From the NCBI GenBank assembly GCA_028571685.1, contig CM053142.1, positions 68,969,296-69,033,295 on the forward strand: a stretch of 64,000 nucleotides of DNA, written 5' to 3'. Under the pieces are notes generated by a model that saw only the letters and a list, made by a program, of their open reading frames with translations, ran no database searches and was not told the DNA's origin. The translations under genes and the position numbers were made by a program. Below, in pieces: positions 21,974 to 36,000 of the stretch. Position 1 is the stretch's first letter. Every line of letters begins with the position of its first letter. This DNA comes from Heterohyrax brucei. Lineage: Eukaryota; Chordata; Mammalia; Hyracoidea; Procaviidae.

Positions 21974-23399
21974 TATCCTGGTGGGCCAAGATGGAGATTA
22001 AAATTTCAGCAGGTTATGGGAAACAAGGTGAGAAGAAAGGGGATATTGTCTGGCAGGTGAAGGCTGAGAGACTCCAGGCAGCCCTCCACAGGGAGAAACA
22101 GGCTGATATAAATTCTGTGCTTTCCTGGGCTAGTATAGGACGGAGGTCCCTTTGCAATAAAAGTCCCTTCCGGATTTCTTCCCTCTGCCAGTATTCAGTT
22201 TGGGGGTGTTGTCTGCAGGGCAGCCTGAGAGAAGGGCAGGGCCTTGGGAAAGTTGTGCTTGGCTGACTTTTCCTGAGGAAGGAACCTGGGGAAGGCCCGG
22301 GTCCTGGGCTGTCAGTCGTCTAAAACTTGAGCCTTTCCGAAAGTAGTATTGACCTCCACCCCATTTTTCCTCCTGTCAGAGCTGGAAACCATCCCAGAGT
22401 CCACAGGGCAGTCTCCGAGGAGGGGGCTGCAACTGGGCTACCTATGAGGGGTAGAGGGTTTTCACAGGCCCACCTAGGGATGAGTTCTAGCAGTACCTGA
22501 GATTCTGGAGCTGAATCGGGGATCTGGAAGACATGAGGAGGAAGAGGTAGGAAAATAAGGGGGACAGACATCTGGCGAGAAGCCACAGCAAAGAAAACAA
22601 AGAAAATGGTACAGCCCCAACAGCTCCCTGAGACCCCTCCACTGGGATAGAGCACAAACTCTTAGCTTCATAGAGTCTTGAGGAAGAGGCGGAAAGTGGA
22701 GGGAGGCAGTGGGAATGAAGGGGATTGGTGCCACTGGAAATGCTCTTCCCAAGCATGTAAGCAGTGTTGAGTTAGAGTTCAAAGTCCCCAGTAGACAGTG
22801 GGGAGTAGTTTGGTTGTTCTCGAGAATGTTACACTTTTTGGCTTGGGCAAAAAGTTTGCTTTGCTTTGGTTTTGGCTGGGAACTTCCCTGTCCCTTTGGA
22901 GTCACCTATGTCCCAGTGAGTACCCAGTGCTGAGACAGCCATGTGTGGCAGATATATTCTCGTGTGGGCCTGGGGCTAAATTATACTGCGTCACCCTGCC
23001 CAACTGCCCACTGTCTCTCAAACCTACTAACTTCCACAGCTTCAGGATCAGCTGGGTTGACTCATCTTGGTTTGAGTGGGAAAACCGGGGAGAAGAGGCA
23101 GGGAACGTCAGCATTGGCATCAAACTGCGCGGTGGGTCCATTTACACAGGGCCTGACATTCCAACTGCTGCTGAACTGTCCCAGTAAGTGTATGTGAAGG
23201 GAGCACAAATATCTCACGCTTCCTCCAGTCCCAGAGCTTACCGTCCCTAGGTCCCTCAAGTCCTGGGGCTGGGGTCTTAAATGCCAGGGTTTCTCTGATA
23301 TAGGCTGAGGCTGCCACTTTGTGATACCCAAGAGGCACGCAGCATGGATTTGCTGATGGAATTGGGGGTGAAAAGGGGTTAACGCAGTGTTGGGGGGCA
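21974..23399. other. RBP5-CLSTN3 intergenic region
   Basis: The RBP5 promoter must lie just above 21974. No TATA box was recognised, no repeat found, and no conserved exon was supported despite several open frames. Confidence 0.5.
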
Positions 23400-24019
23400 G
23401 GAGGTGACGTAGATACTGCCCCTCCTTAGCTCTTCAGGTCTCCGCTGACGTCGTCCCTCCCCCACCCTCTTGCGTTCAGGTTCTCAATTCTCCCAATATC
23501 CCCCGTATTTCCCAGCTACTTTATAGCTTTCCAGCTTCCTTCCCGGCCCCCGCAATTCTTCAGCTCTCCCAAATTGCAGTCAGGGGAAAAAAAGCCCTAC
23601 CCCGTTCTCCGGCCCCTGCGCCCTAGCTCCATTGGTCCTCTCCCACCCTGCAGCACCTGGCCCCCCCCAGTCATCTGATTGGCCAGCAGTCCCATCAATC
23701 CATGCTTGGCTGTGCTGACGTCATCCTGCAGTAGCGGGGATGGGGTGGGAGTGAGATAGAGAGTGAGGACGCCGGGCTGGAGAGGGATGGAGTAGAAGCC
23801 ACTGTGAGTCCCCCACGTCAGACACCTATGTTGGGGTCGGCCAAGATCTGCTCTATGGACTAGTGTGGGCTGCAGCATCCTCGCTGTCACTGCTCTGCTG
23901 CCCTCTGTCTTTCCTGCCCTTCTTGGAGAAACCCTGCATCCCTCCCCAAGGTGGAACCAGCAGGCTTGAGGCTCCCCGGGGAGAGCGATCTCCAGCCCTT
24001 TCTTGCCCCCTAGCACACC
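23400..24019 (+). promoter_or_regulatory. CLSTN3: CLSTN3 promoter/5'UTR region
   Basis: Repeat-free and moderately CpG-containing. Holds TGACGT elements at 23405, 23446 (TGACGTCG), 23716 (full palindromic TGACGTCA) and a half-site near 23815, plus two inverted CCAAT boxes (ATTGG near 23628 and 23678). CRE plus CCAAT is a common neuronal promoter layout. The exact transcription start is not determinable, but it probably lies between 23,730 and 23,900. Confidence 0.6.
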
Positions 24020-24083
24020 ATGACCCTCCTGCTGTTGCCCCTCGTGTTGGCCTCCCTGTTCCCCTCCAGCTCCTGTAACAAAG
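24020..24083 (+). CDS. CLSTN3: CLSTN3 exon 1: start and signal peptide
   Basis: Encodes residues 1-21: a Leu-rich signal peptide opening MTLLLLP and ending SSCNK. The ATG sits in CACACCATGA, a good initiation context. Donor AAAG|GTGAGT, phase 1. Confidence 0.95.
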
Positions 24084-27000
24084 GTGAGTGAAGTGGGGGT
24101 AGGGGCACTGAAAGAGGGCAGGGGCAGAGCAGTGTGGGGGCAGGGGACAGGGGGTGTTGAGACTCTCTGACACCTGACAGGTGTCTGCTCTTCTTCTGAC
24201 CATCCCTCTTCCCATCAGTTTTCTCAGACCTGCCCCCTGCTTCTCTCCTTCAGAACCTCTCTTTGCGACATTCTCCTCTCTGGTCCATGTCTACCCATGT
24301 GCTTCTCCTGTTGGTCATCTTGTCCCCATATGGCCTTCATCCCCATTTGGGGTCCCTGCCCGCCCCCACCCCTGCTCAGGTCTCAGAAGACTTGCCCCTG
24401 TGTAGTGATATGCATCACTCAGTGGCTCCATTTTCACTGGAGTGTGCACACACTAAGGGTGTGTGGCAGCTCCATCTGGTTCATCTTCATCCCATCCTGG
24501 GCAGAAACTGTTCTTTGCAGCTCAGCAATTCGGAGCACGTATGTTTCTGCGTGTTCCTCTGCATCCGTACCCTGATGCCTGCCCACAGCTGGGCTGTGGG
24601 TTATCAGAGCTGCCCTCTCTGGCAGACAGCGGATAAATTAAGCTGGGTGAGGTCTCAAGAGGGACCAGGAGAGATGGAGGGAGGGGGTTGGGTCAGGTAG
24701 GTGGAAGCAGGTGGAGAAAGGCCTGGAAGGGGCAGAAGTGGGTGTGGGAGGGCACTGAATGTGTGGCGAGAGGGAAAGCTGAGAAGGAGAAGAGAAATGA
24801 GGGGTGGGAGGGGGGCAGGAAGGGGACGGGAGAGGGCAAAGGTGAAGGAAGAGAACAATGGGGAATGGAAGGAAGGTCAGGAAGAGGAGAAGAAGGGAAG
24901 AGAGAAGCCAAGAAAGGGAGAGATAAGAGACCTAGGAGTGAATGAAAGGTAATGGATAATTGGAGACAGGGGTGGTCAAGAGGAGAGGGGCTGGGGGACA
25001 GAGCCTAGAGACTCAGGGAGGGAAGCAAGGATGGGGTTTAGTTGTGGAGATGGTGCCCTGTAGGAGGTGGTTAAGAGGAGAGGAGCTGGGGGCAGTGTAT
25101 AGAGACTGAGGAAGGGAAGCAGGGATGGAGGGGTGAGCTGTGGAGAGTACCCTGCTCTGCCCTTGCTGGGCCTCAGCCCTTGCTTCTGCGTTCTTCTTTA
25201 CCTGGCCTGGTTGTGGCTCCTCCCTCCACCCCTGACCTCAGCCTGGCTTCTTTGCCTCCTGCCACTTCCTGTGCTGTCTTCCAGCGCACCATCTTGTGGC
25301 TTTCCCCTCAGTCATCAGGGAAGGGTTGCTGTGGTCATCAGCAGGAAAGGAGCAGGTGTTCAGAAACCAGAAGGCTTTCTCGGGGTAGGGGTGGTGATTA
25401 GAGGAAAGTCTGGAAATCAGGATTTCTTGCTCATCATGAAGGCTGCACAAGTTGACTTTTGGTGACTCAGTTTCCTTCTGGTGATATGTCCTCCTTCACC
25501 AAATCCTGCTGATGTGCCCTCACGAATGTGCTTTGAGAGCCTGGGGCTTGGCATAATGGGACCAGATAGAGTGACCAGGGGGGCTGGGGTTGGAGGTGAT
25601 GTGGAAGGGGAGAGAACACGCTGAACTCTCAAGGAACATTGTGCCTTTTCCCTATCCCCCTACCCAGCTAGCAGAAGACTGGTCTTGGGGAGAGGAGGAT
25701 AAGTTAGTGGAATGTGGAAGGATCTGCAGCCTGAGTGAGTTCAGCCTTCACCCTGAATTGACTGATGGTGGAAGGGAAGAGGGATGTGCTGGTAGGAATT
25801 AGGACTAAGTCATGGGTCTGTATAAAATGTGGGGTTTGGATAGAAATGTGCTGATTATGAGTGTGTTCTGAGTGTGGGAATGGGAGGCAGGGAGGGGATT
25901 TGTCATGTTTCTAGGCCAGCTTGATAATCCCTTAGGATGTTGGCTGTGCTGGGTCCAGGCATTTGACATTGATCATCTGCTCTATCCCTGCACCCTCCTT
26001 CCCCCTCCCTCTGTCCTATATCTTCTCTCCTCTGCTTTCCTCCTTTTGGTTTCCCTCCCATTCCCCGTCCTCTGAGAGAATGGCCTTAGGTTGGGGCTTC
26101 AAAACAATGAAGAATGAAGGGAGCAGGACTGGAAATTAAAGAGGGGAGTGGATAAACAATTAGGAAACTTCTAGATGCCCTTCTTTTTTTAATCCGAACT
26201 CTGCCCTTTATCTCCCCCTTTGCCTTCTCAGGGCTCCTTTGATGACCACCACTGCTCCCTGTCTACCCAGTCTCTACTATCCTGTCCTTGAAATCCCTGA
26301 AGGGTCTTCACTCCCTGACCCTGGTACCCAGAGGAGATGGTGGTGGTCTCCTACCCCAACTCCTGTTGCCACGAAAACTGTCTATCCTGCTGTAGATGAA
26401 AGCCGTGACCTTCCATAGGCCCTTTGGCTTCTTCAAGAGCTAATTTCTCGTCCTCATCCTTGTACTCCTCCTTGTGCTCATGCTAAGTGTTCTTATGGGG
26501 GGTGGGAAGGGTGATGGAGCTGAGGTGTGAGTTCATCTGGGCCATCAGGAACCATTCTGGGAGTAGAGGCCCAGCTCACATGTGCTTCCCTTTCTCTTTC
26601 TGGGGGTCAGCCAACAAGCATAAGCCATGGATCGAGGCAGAATACCAGGGCATCGTCATGGAGAATGACAACACTGTCCTGCTCAACCCACCACTCTTTG
26701 CCTTGGACAAGGATGCCCCCTTGCGTTATGCAGGTAAATGGGACAGGATAGGGGAGAGAAAAGTGGTTGGCAGGGCAGAGGGTGAGGGAAGGGAGAAGTA
26801 GTCTTGGGAGTGGGAAGAATGAGAGAGTGGAGAAGAGCCTTGGGGAAAGGAGAATAGGTTGAAGGCAGGGAATGAGACACACTGAAGAACAGTGGTTAAG
26901 GAGAGGATGCTGGAGAAAAAGACGTGGGTAGGCAGAGGTTAACTGAATCAAGGTTTTGCCAAATCTCAGACCTGGTGGCTCTGCAGGAAAACTGAGCTTG

Positions 27001-30000
27001 GAGTTATACCTTTGATAGTTCATGCCTTCACATCTGCAAGGGAAGGGATGAGAGTCTGGGAGGAGGGGTGAAGCTGAAACCCGTGGTGGGGAACCTGAGG
27101 GTAGGAGAGGCAGTACTGGAGGTAGTGCAGAGCTTCACTGTGTCCTTTCTCCCCTGGGCCAGGTGAGATCTGCGGCTTCCGGCTCCATGGGTCTGGGGTG
27201 CCCTTTGAGGCAGTGATCCTGGACAAGGCGACAGGAGAAGGGCTGATCCGGGCCAAGGAGCCAGTGGACTGTGAGGCTCAGAAGGAGCACACCTTCACCA
27301 TCCAGGCCTATGACTGTGGCGAGGGTCCCGACGGGGCCAACACCAAGAAGTCCCACAAGTGAGGGGTCCTTCTCTGCCCTCTATGCTGAGCTCCTCCTGA
27401 GCTGAGCTTCCTTCTTCTTCTCCCAGCCCCTCACCAATCCCTGTCTGTGTCATCATTGAATAGCTACGTACTGCTCTGCTGTTCATAGGATTTAGATTTA
27501 GGAACAGTGTTCTCGCTCCTATTTCCTCCCTGCTGTGATCCTTCAGTGAAGGTGACAAAAGTGCACAGGAGAATTTCACCCTGGCTTTGGATCCCCTGGG
27601 TGGAGAAAACAGCCTATGTGCTCAACTGCTAATCAAAAGGTTGGAGGTTTCAGTCCATGCAGAGGCACCTTTGAAGAAAGGCCTAGAGATCTACTTCTGA
27701 AAAACCAACCATTGACAACCCTGTGGAGCACCAACCAAAACCAAACCCAGTGCCATTAAGTCAATTCTAACTCGTAATGACCCTATAGGGCAGAGGAGAC
27801 CTGCTCCATAGTTTCCAGGGAGCAGCTGGTGGATTTGAACTGTTGACCTTTGGGTTAGCAGACAAAGAGCTTAGCTACTATGCCACTGCACAGTTCTACT
27901 CTAACACACAGGCTGGGTTTTCCCTGAGTTCAAGTGCACTGTCTGATTACTGTGTTTTTGTTTTTCAGTCCTGGCTCTGCCTCTCATGACCTCAGGCAAC
28001 TTGTAGAACCATTCTGCATTTCGTTGTCTGTAACATGGGGATAGTGATGATACCTACTTTATAAGGTTACTGTGAAGATTAAACGACACAGTGCTTGGCA
28101 TAGGGTCAAGGGCCCAATGGGAGCTATGTTGATAGGGAGAAGGATGAACCACATTCAGTGTACATCCCAATCTCCTTTTAGCTGCCCACCAGTCTACCTG
28201 CAGTGGACACCACCCTCACAACCCAATTAATATCACTCACACATATGAGGAGTGACAATTAAGTTTGCAAGCTCATTGTAGACAAAATGCTATATACCTT
28301 GTTGCTGAATAGCACTACTGTCACCTTTGAAGTACTCCCCTTGGGAAGCTATGCACCAACTCCAGAGCCTAGTCCATGTAGAGCAATTTTGGAACTCTTT
28401 TTCTGGAATGGCCATCAGAGTGGTCACTGTATTACCCTTGATGTTCTGAATGTCATCAAAATGTCTTCCTTTCAATATTTCCTTTATCTCTGGGTAAAGA
28501 AAAAGGTCACTGGGGGCCAAATCAGGTGAGTAGGGAGGGTGTTCCAGTACAGTTATTTGTTTACTGGCTAAAAACTCCTTCATAGACAACTATACAATTA
28601 AGTTCACAGACTTGCCACTGTGCCACTGTGCACAATAACCATTCCAGAAAGAGTTCCAAGATGCTTTGAAAGGTGGACTAGCTGCTGGCATCAGTGCATA
28701 GCTTCCTGAGGAGTGTACTTCGATGGTGATTGTAGTGACATTCAGCAATGAGGTATGTAACACTTAGAACAGTTAAGTTTGGGGACTTCATTGTTGGACC
28801 TCGTACAACTCTAGGAGGGAATAGGGGAAGAGCTGGCTATAGCATGAAAGAGACCAGGGTCCAGGACACCTGCATTTTGTTCCTGTCGACGTTTATTTCA
28901 GTATGGGAGAAAGACTGACAGTCAGGATTCCTGGGCCGCTAAGAAGCACTAAGATAAATAGCTCTTTATTACTTCATTTCCCACTTGAAGATAGGGTCCT
29001 TGTCCCTTGGTCCTGGGAGACTGAATCTTGGGCACTGGGCTCAGTATGAAGGGCTCTCACTCAGCTCTGCCTGCTGACATAAGTAAGGAGGTGCCACCCT
29101 GACACGCATGCTTTGCACATATGCACAGAAGGCAGCACACAGCTCACATGTACTGCTCAGATGTGTCAGCTGATTTATGCCTTTTGTACAAATGCCACAT
29201 TCCTTCTTATGGCTGCTTTTAGTTCTGCATTTTCCTTGATTATTCCATGGATCTGATTACTGCGAAGGAGGATCTGCTAGATGCAAAATTCCCTGCCTAA
29301 CCCCTCGCTTGGCACCTCAGCCTATAGCATTCTGTACAGAAGTCATCAAAATCAGCCCCTGCATGTCCCCTGGTGCTTATTCCACGTCTCTTATATCGGT
29401 TACCCTTTCGTTAGCGCCAATTCTCTTGAGAACTCTTTTCCTGGAGACTACCTTACTCAGGGACAACTATGACCTGGGCAGGGCTCTGCTAGTGGGTGGA
29501 GGAGGACTGAGCAGGCTGACCTGCCCCAGGCTCAGGGACAGAAGGACTCTAACCTCTGCTCTGTGTCCCCACCTACATTCATACTTGGCCTTTTATTAAT
29601 TTCTTGGAGCATGGAGGCTGGCTGACTCTTCTTTCTGTCCCTTCCTTGTCCCTGCTTTGCTGTCTTCCCCTCCTCATCCCCTCTTCTTCACCCCTCCTTC
29701 CACTGTGGTGTGTGCAGGGCAACGGTGCATGTACGGGTCAATGATGTCAACGAGTTTGCCCCTGTGTTTGTGGAGCGGCTGTACCGGGCCGCAGTGACTG
29801 AGGGGAAGCTGTATGATCGCATTCTGCGGGTGGAAGCCATCGATGGTGACTGCTCCCCACAGTACAGCCAGATCTGCTACTATGAGATCCTCACACCCAA
29901 CACGCCCTTCCTCATCGACAACGATGGTGAGTCCATCTCCTGCCCAGCCCAGCTGCCCTGTGTCAGCCCACCTTCCTCAGCGTTCCCCCATCTCCTGGCC

Positions 30001-33000
30001 TGCAGATGTTTGCTTCACACCCTCCTTTCCAGATGTGGAAACTTTTTCTCCCAGACACTTTTGCATCTTTACTCACCCGCTGCTCAGTGAACTCAGGAAC
30101 CCTACCCTTGCTTCCCTAGGCTTTCTCTAGTGCTGCTGATCTCATTTGTCCTCTCACCCCAGGGAACATTGAGAACACAGAGAAGCTGCAGTACAGTGGT
30201 GAGAAGCTCTATAAGTTTACAGTGACAGCTTATGACTGTGGGAAGAAGCGGGCCGCAGATGATGCAGAAGTGGAGATCCAGGTGAAGCCCACCTGTAAGC
30301 CCAGCTGGCAAGGTGAGGAACTCAGCGCTGTGACCAGCTTGTGAATCACCTTTCTGCTTGGTCTTTCTGTTTGTCCCTTATGACAGACATGGAGGCCAGC
30401 TTAGGGGTCCGGGGAGGGGTGTTGAGGGGAAGGTTTTTGTATATATGACTGTCTTCTCTGGCTGGAACAATTTTCCAGGAGCTCAAGGCTGGTGGTGGAC
30501 ATGGCAAGAGGTAAATGGGTGAAAGAAGCTGCCTTGCCCTTCCCTCTCTACTTCCCTGTCTGTCTCACCCATGCAGGCTGGAACAAAAGGATTGAATATG
30601 CACCAGGTGCTGGGAGCTTGGCTTTGTTCCCTAGTATCCGCCTGGAGACCTGTGATGAACCACTGTGGAACATTCAGGCCACCATAGAGTTGCAGACCAG
30701 CCACGTGGCCAAGGGCTGTGACCGTGACAACTACTCAGAGCGGGCACTGCGGAAACTCTGTGGTGAGTGCACCCTACCTCACCTCTTCAGGTCTGTCGTC
30801 TCCCACCTAGCCTGTGTCTTTTGTGTCTGAATTTCTTCTGCCCTTTTCTAAGAATTTGCCTTACATTTTCTGACCACCTCCAAGAGCACATCCACAGGAG
30901 TTATCACACATGGTTAGCTCTTGCAGCCTGAAAAGGTGGGGGTGTGGGGGGTATGTTGGGGTGCCATGGGGAAGAAATGACATTGTCAAAGAAGCACGAT
31001 AGCACGACATAGTCATCAGCTGAATTATGAGGCAATGGTAGGGAGAGATGAAGAGTTGGAGAATGGGTTGAGTTAATGGAGAGGTCCTAGAGGGGCCCAT
31101 CCCATCTTGTCTTTGAAAGTCCAGAAGAGGTGGTGAGACTATCTGTAGGAAATCTTCCTCCACCCTCAACTGGTCATGCTTTCTTCGCATTTCCCCATCT
31201 ACTGCCCCACAGCTCTGACACGTATGTCTCCTGGGACTCCTGCAGGTGCTGCCACTGGAGAGGTGGATCTTTTGCCCATGCCCGGCCCCAATGCCAACTG
31301 GACAGCCGGTCTCTCTGTACACTACAGCCAGGACAGCAGTCTTATCTACTGGTTCAATGGCACCCAAGCTGTGCAAGTGCCCGTGGGTGGCACAGGTGGG
31401 CTTGGCTCTGGGCCCCAGGACAGCCTCAGTGATCACTTTACCCTGTCCTTCTGGATGAAGCATGGGGTAACTCCCAACAAGGGCAAGAAGGAAGAGGAAA
31501 CCATCGTGTGCAACACTGTCCAGAATGGTGAGCCTCCCTTGGGCACTGCTGGAGAGTTGGGAAACTGGCTTCTTGTCCTGGCTCTGTCACTGTCCATTGT
31601 GTGGCTTTGGACATGTTGCTTCCCTTCTTCTCATGTAAGATGACTGTGCTGGATTTGCTGTTCCCCAAAATCCAGTAACTTATCCTCTGCATGATATGTT
31701 GAGATCCTACTGCTTTCACAATGCAATGAAACTTCCACCGTCATTCTCGTTTGTAGTTGTCCAGCCTCCCTGAAGCTCACCGCACAGTAGGCTTCCTCTT
31801 CTCCATGCCCATTAAAGCCCCTTCACTGTAGTGGAAAAGCCTGGGTAATGGTGTGCCCATTCTTTCTCTTTCACCACTGTTCTGTTCTTCTTCTTAAGGC
31901 CTAGTTGACTTCCCTAGAACCTTCCTTAGGCTGCAGTGGCACATCCTTCTTAGGGAGGGCTCAGCTTTTTCATCCATAGCCACTCCTCTGACCCCATTTC
32001 TCTCACCCTGAAAATGGTTATCACCCATGACATTTGTATTAGAGAAGGATCAGTAAAGAGTTGGTGCGAGTTGCCTGAGGGTCCTGTTTATCACTTGGAC
32101 TGAACTGTATATGACTGGGTGCTTGTGTGTGTGTGAGAGAGAGAGAAAGAGAGATTGAGTGATAGAGAGAAAGGCTGAAAGAGAGAATGAACAAGAGAGG
32201 ATGAACAAGGGAACAAGAGAGTACATAAGAGAGGATTAGGAGAAGGCAGCATCTTCTTCGTTGTTATGCTTTGATCTTGTTCTTGTCTCAAGCCCTAGGC
32301 TTGACTCTTCTCTCCACCTTCTCTCATCAGAGGATGGCTTCTCCCACTACTCACTGACAGTCCATGGTTGCAGAATTGCTTTCCTCTACTGGCCCCTGCT
32401 TGAGAGTGCCCGCCCGGTCAAGTTCCTCTGGAAGCTGGAGCAGGTGAGGCTGGGTGTTTGTAGCTTACTTTCAGGGAATGATGGCCCTGGATTGGCAGCT
32501 GGCATTTTCTGGGTCGCTCTGTGTTCCCTCCTTTCATTCTCTACTTTTAGTCACTGAACATTTGATCCCCAAGTTCTGTTGATTTCTTTCAAGGCTTATC
32601 TGCTATAGAAAGTACTCTGTCATTAGAGGAAACAGGGAAAAATTACTGCAAACACCCAATTCAATCAACTATCTCTTCTTCCTTATTTTGTCTGATCTAT
32701 TATCTAGAACCTTATCAGTACACATGGCTGACTCCCAGGCATTTAGCATGCTGTAACTGAGAAAACAAGTAATTCTGGGATATGTGAATGGAGGTTGCAT
32801 CTTGCCAAGGAAATTAGCAATGAAATCTTGGTTAATGTGCCTATATCTGTGTTTCTTTTCCTATTGAGGACAATCAGAATTCTATATTCCAAGGTTGTTT
32901 TTAGTATTAAATGGTGTAATACTCTTTGTAGACTTGAAATACTCTAAACCCATTAATTGTTCTTATTGTCCATGATTATGAGGGATAAACAATTCGGTAA

Positions 33001-36000
33001 AAAATTAAAAATACTCTTTTGAGGCCATGATTGCATTCTCTTTTGTGTTCAGTCATTCTCCACACTGACCACAAAGACCAGAGGGGACTAATTTGAGTTT
33101 TCATCTTCTATTTTTCTTGTAAGCCCCAACAGAGTGACTGAGCAAGCAAATGTCAGAAAGAAAATCCACAAACTAGGTAATTAAGGGCAGACTACAAAAG
33201 CTTTTTGCAGCGATCTTTTAAAGAAATATAGTCTGCCACTTGTTACTTCTTGATCTTTCCTTCAGATTGCTAATATTGGCAACTCATTAACATTTCTATT
33301 TTTCCTTAATTCACTCTTATTTATTCAACAAATACAAAACAGCAGTAAAGTCCCAGGCACTGGCTAGGTTCTGGGGATACAATGGAGTCTAAGCTGGAAT
33401 AAAATCTTTGCCTTCTTTGAGCTTACACTTTAGTTGGGGAGATAGCCTTAAATAATGTAAATAGATATATAAAAATAATAGGTTATGATTAGTTATCAGA
33501 AGTAAGCAAGGGACTGGGGTAGAGAATAGGGGAAGACAAGGAAAGAGAGAACTCAGATTAGATGTTCAGGGAAGAACTTCCTGAGATGAAATTTAATCTT
33601 AGTCCTAAAGGATGAGAAATAGCCATAAGAAGAGAGCAAGGAAGAGTCGTTCTAGATACAGCAGGTGCAAAGGCCCTGAGACAGCAAAAAGCTCAGCATG
33701 TACCAGGCATGGAAAGAAGGTCAATGAGGTTGGGGTAGAGTGAACAAGGCGAAAAGGTGGTATGAGGTTGAAGAAATGGGTGGGACCAGGTTATGCAGTG
33801 GGCCTGCATGCTGGCGTTAGTTTAGATTTTGTCTTATAAGAGAAAGGAAAACTTTTTAAGGATCTGAAGCAGGGATGTGACCTGACCAGATTTACATTTT
33901 AATAAGATCCCTTTGGCAACTGTGGGAGGAAAGTATTGAAGGGTGTAAAAGTAGAGAGACAAGACTGTTGCAGCATTGCACACAAGAGAGATGAGGGACT
34001 TGGCTTATACATGCAGTGTACATGGAGAAGGCTACAGAGAAACACACTGCTTTTTCTTTGAGGACCTGGGATTGATGGGACCTGCTGATGGATTAGATAT
34101 GAAGGATGAGGAAATGACATTGTCATTAAGGATGTCTCTCTCCTAGGTTACCCATTTGAGTAACTGAATGGATGAAGCAGCATTTTTCTGCCCAGGGAAT
34201 ACTGAGGAAGTCAGAAAGGGGCCTAGACTTTCATCTTATGCATCTGAGATAGCTGTGATACATCCATGTGGAGATCCCAGGACTTAGAGGAGACTTTCTT
34301 GGCTAGTGACGTAGATTTTGATATTATCAACATAAATACGGTATCTGAATTTATGGAAACACATGAGGTTTTCCTTGAGAAGAGCGTGTAGAGAGAAAAA
34401 GAAGGAGGGTTCAGGTCTGAGGCTTGCCAAAGCCAAGCCAAGTGCCGTCTGAGCCTTGAGGTACCCCAATATTTGAAAGTTAATAAAGGCAGATGACTAT
34501 CCCTCAGTCCTCTGACCATCTATTATCCGCATCCTGGCTGACTGCAGGAGTAACTGCAAAGGAAGACAATGTTTGTTCTAATGGTTCTCATTGTGTTACA
34601 GATTATCCTAGAAGTCCCACTGCTGTAGATACATAATATATACACCCATGCATGCACATATATACACACTTTGTGGAGGAGAAGTTATTCATAATATGAT
34701 GTGTTACTCCTCTTAGGTGTAGTTTTAAAGATTTACCTGAAGAGGGTACAATTTTAGGTGCTAGGTTTGCTGCCTGGGTGCTGGTCCTTTAGCTATACTG
34801 GATAGGTACAAGTAAGCCCTGCTGGCAGAAATGGGAATATGAGGGACTATGCCCCATATCCCATGACTAGTTCCCTGAAGATGAAGTAACTGAGAGGCTC
34901 TCATCCTTACCCTCCTCCCCCAGGTCTGTGATGATGAGTGGCACCACTATGCTTTGAACCTGGAGTTCCCCACAGTCACACTCTATACTGATGGCATTTC
35001 CTTTGATCCTGCCCTCATCCATGACAATGGCCTCATCCACCCACCCCGAAGGGAACCTGCTCTCATGATTGGGGCCTGCTGGGCTGGTAAGTCCCTCTGA
35101 GCTTCCTAATAAAGACACCAAAGGTTAGAGTATCCAGAGGCTTAGGACTTATGAACGGAAGTGGGCTTGGGAAAGCAACTTGACGTCAGGTCTAGCTGAG
35201 GGCACCTCAAGTACCTCCCTGCACTGGGCAGGATGAGGGTAAAGGATCTCCAGTGGAAGAGACCACAGCCTTCCATATCCCTACCCATTCCACTGGGCAT
35301 TACCTCTGACTTGGAGGAATATCCTCCAAGAGGGCATCACCAGAATCTCTCTGTAACTTGAGCTTGTTCTCAGTTTGCTCTATCCATAGTGGTGATGATT
35401 CCTATAGCCCATTTCCTGGCTGGAGAACAGTAACCCTTCATAGGTTCCTTACTCTTCTAACTTTTAAGTCCTTTCTTTCCTGTGTGTGTCTTACCAGATC
35501 CCATGTGTTTCCTCACCAACATGTTTGGGAGTTTGTAATAGGTGCCTGAGAGACTGGGACATAACAAAAGCAGGACTGAGAATCAGCTGAGGGGTTGCAA
35601 GTCCTACAAATACAGGGTCAGAGCAGGAAAATCCTCATTCCTCTTAAGTCGATCCATCCCTGCAATCTGGAGCTCACTAGCACTTTTTTCCCCAGAGGAG
35701 AAGAACAAAGAGAAGGAGAAAGGAGGAGACAACAGTATGGACCCAACACAAGGTACTCTGTGTATAAGAACTGGAGAGCAGAGATTTCTCAGTTGGATGT
35801 TCTGTGCTCCCTTTTCCACCCCAAAACCTGTGCAGTCTTGCTCTTTACTGCTTCATATACCACCAAGGGGGCAGAATCTCAGAAAAATATAGCAAAGCAG
35901 GGTTTCCTTGGAAAGGTAAGGCCATAGGTAGTTTGGCTGGAATTCTGGGTGTCTTTTCCTAACTATAGAGTGAAATAAAGGAGTTCTTTTGCTGGCTTCC

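Larger units (their letters stand above)
24084..26610 (+). other. CLSTN3: CLSTN3 intron 1
   Basis: 2.5 kb. Contains duplicated block B and a purine-rich tract. No SINE was seen. Confidence 0.85.
27359..29717 (+). other. CLSTN3: CLSTN3 intron 3
   Basis: 2.36 kb with an inverted SINE pair, a MIR and the mariner pieces. Confidence 0.85.

Noticed and set aside
22474..22905. 143-codon minus-strand ORF upstream of RBP5
   Set aside because: No similarity to RBP5 or any recognised protein. Overlapping frames in other registers are equally open.
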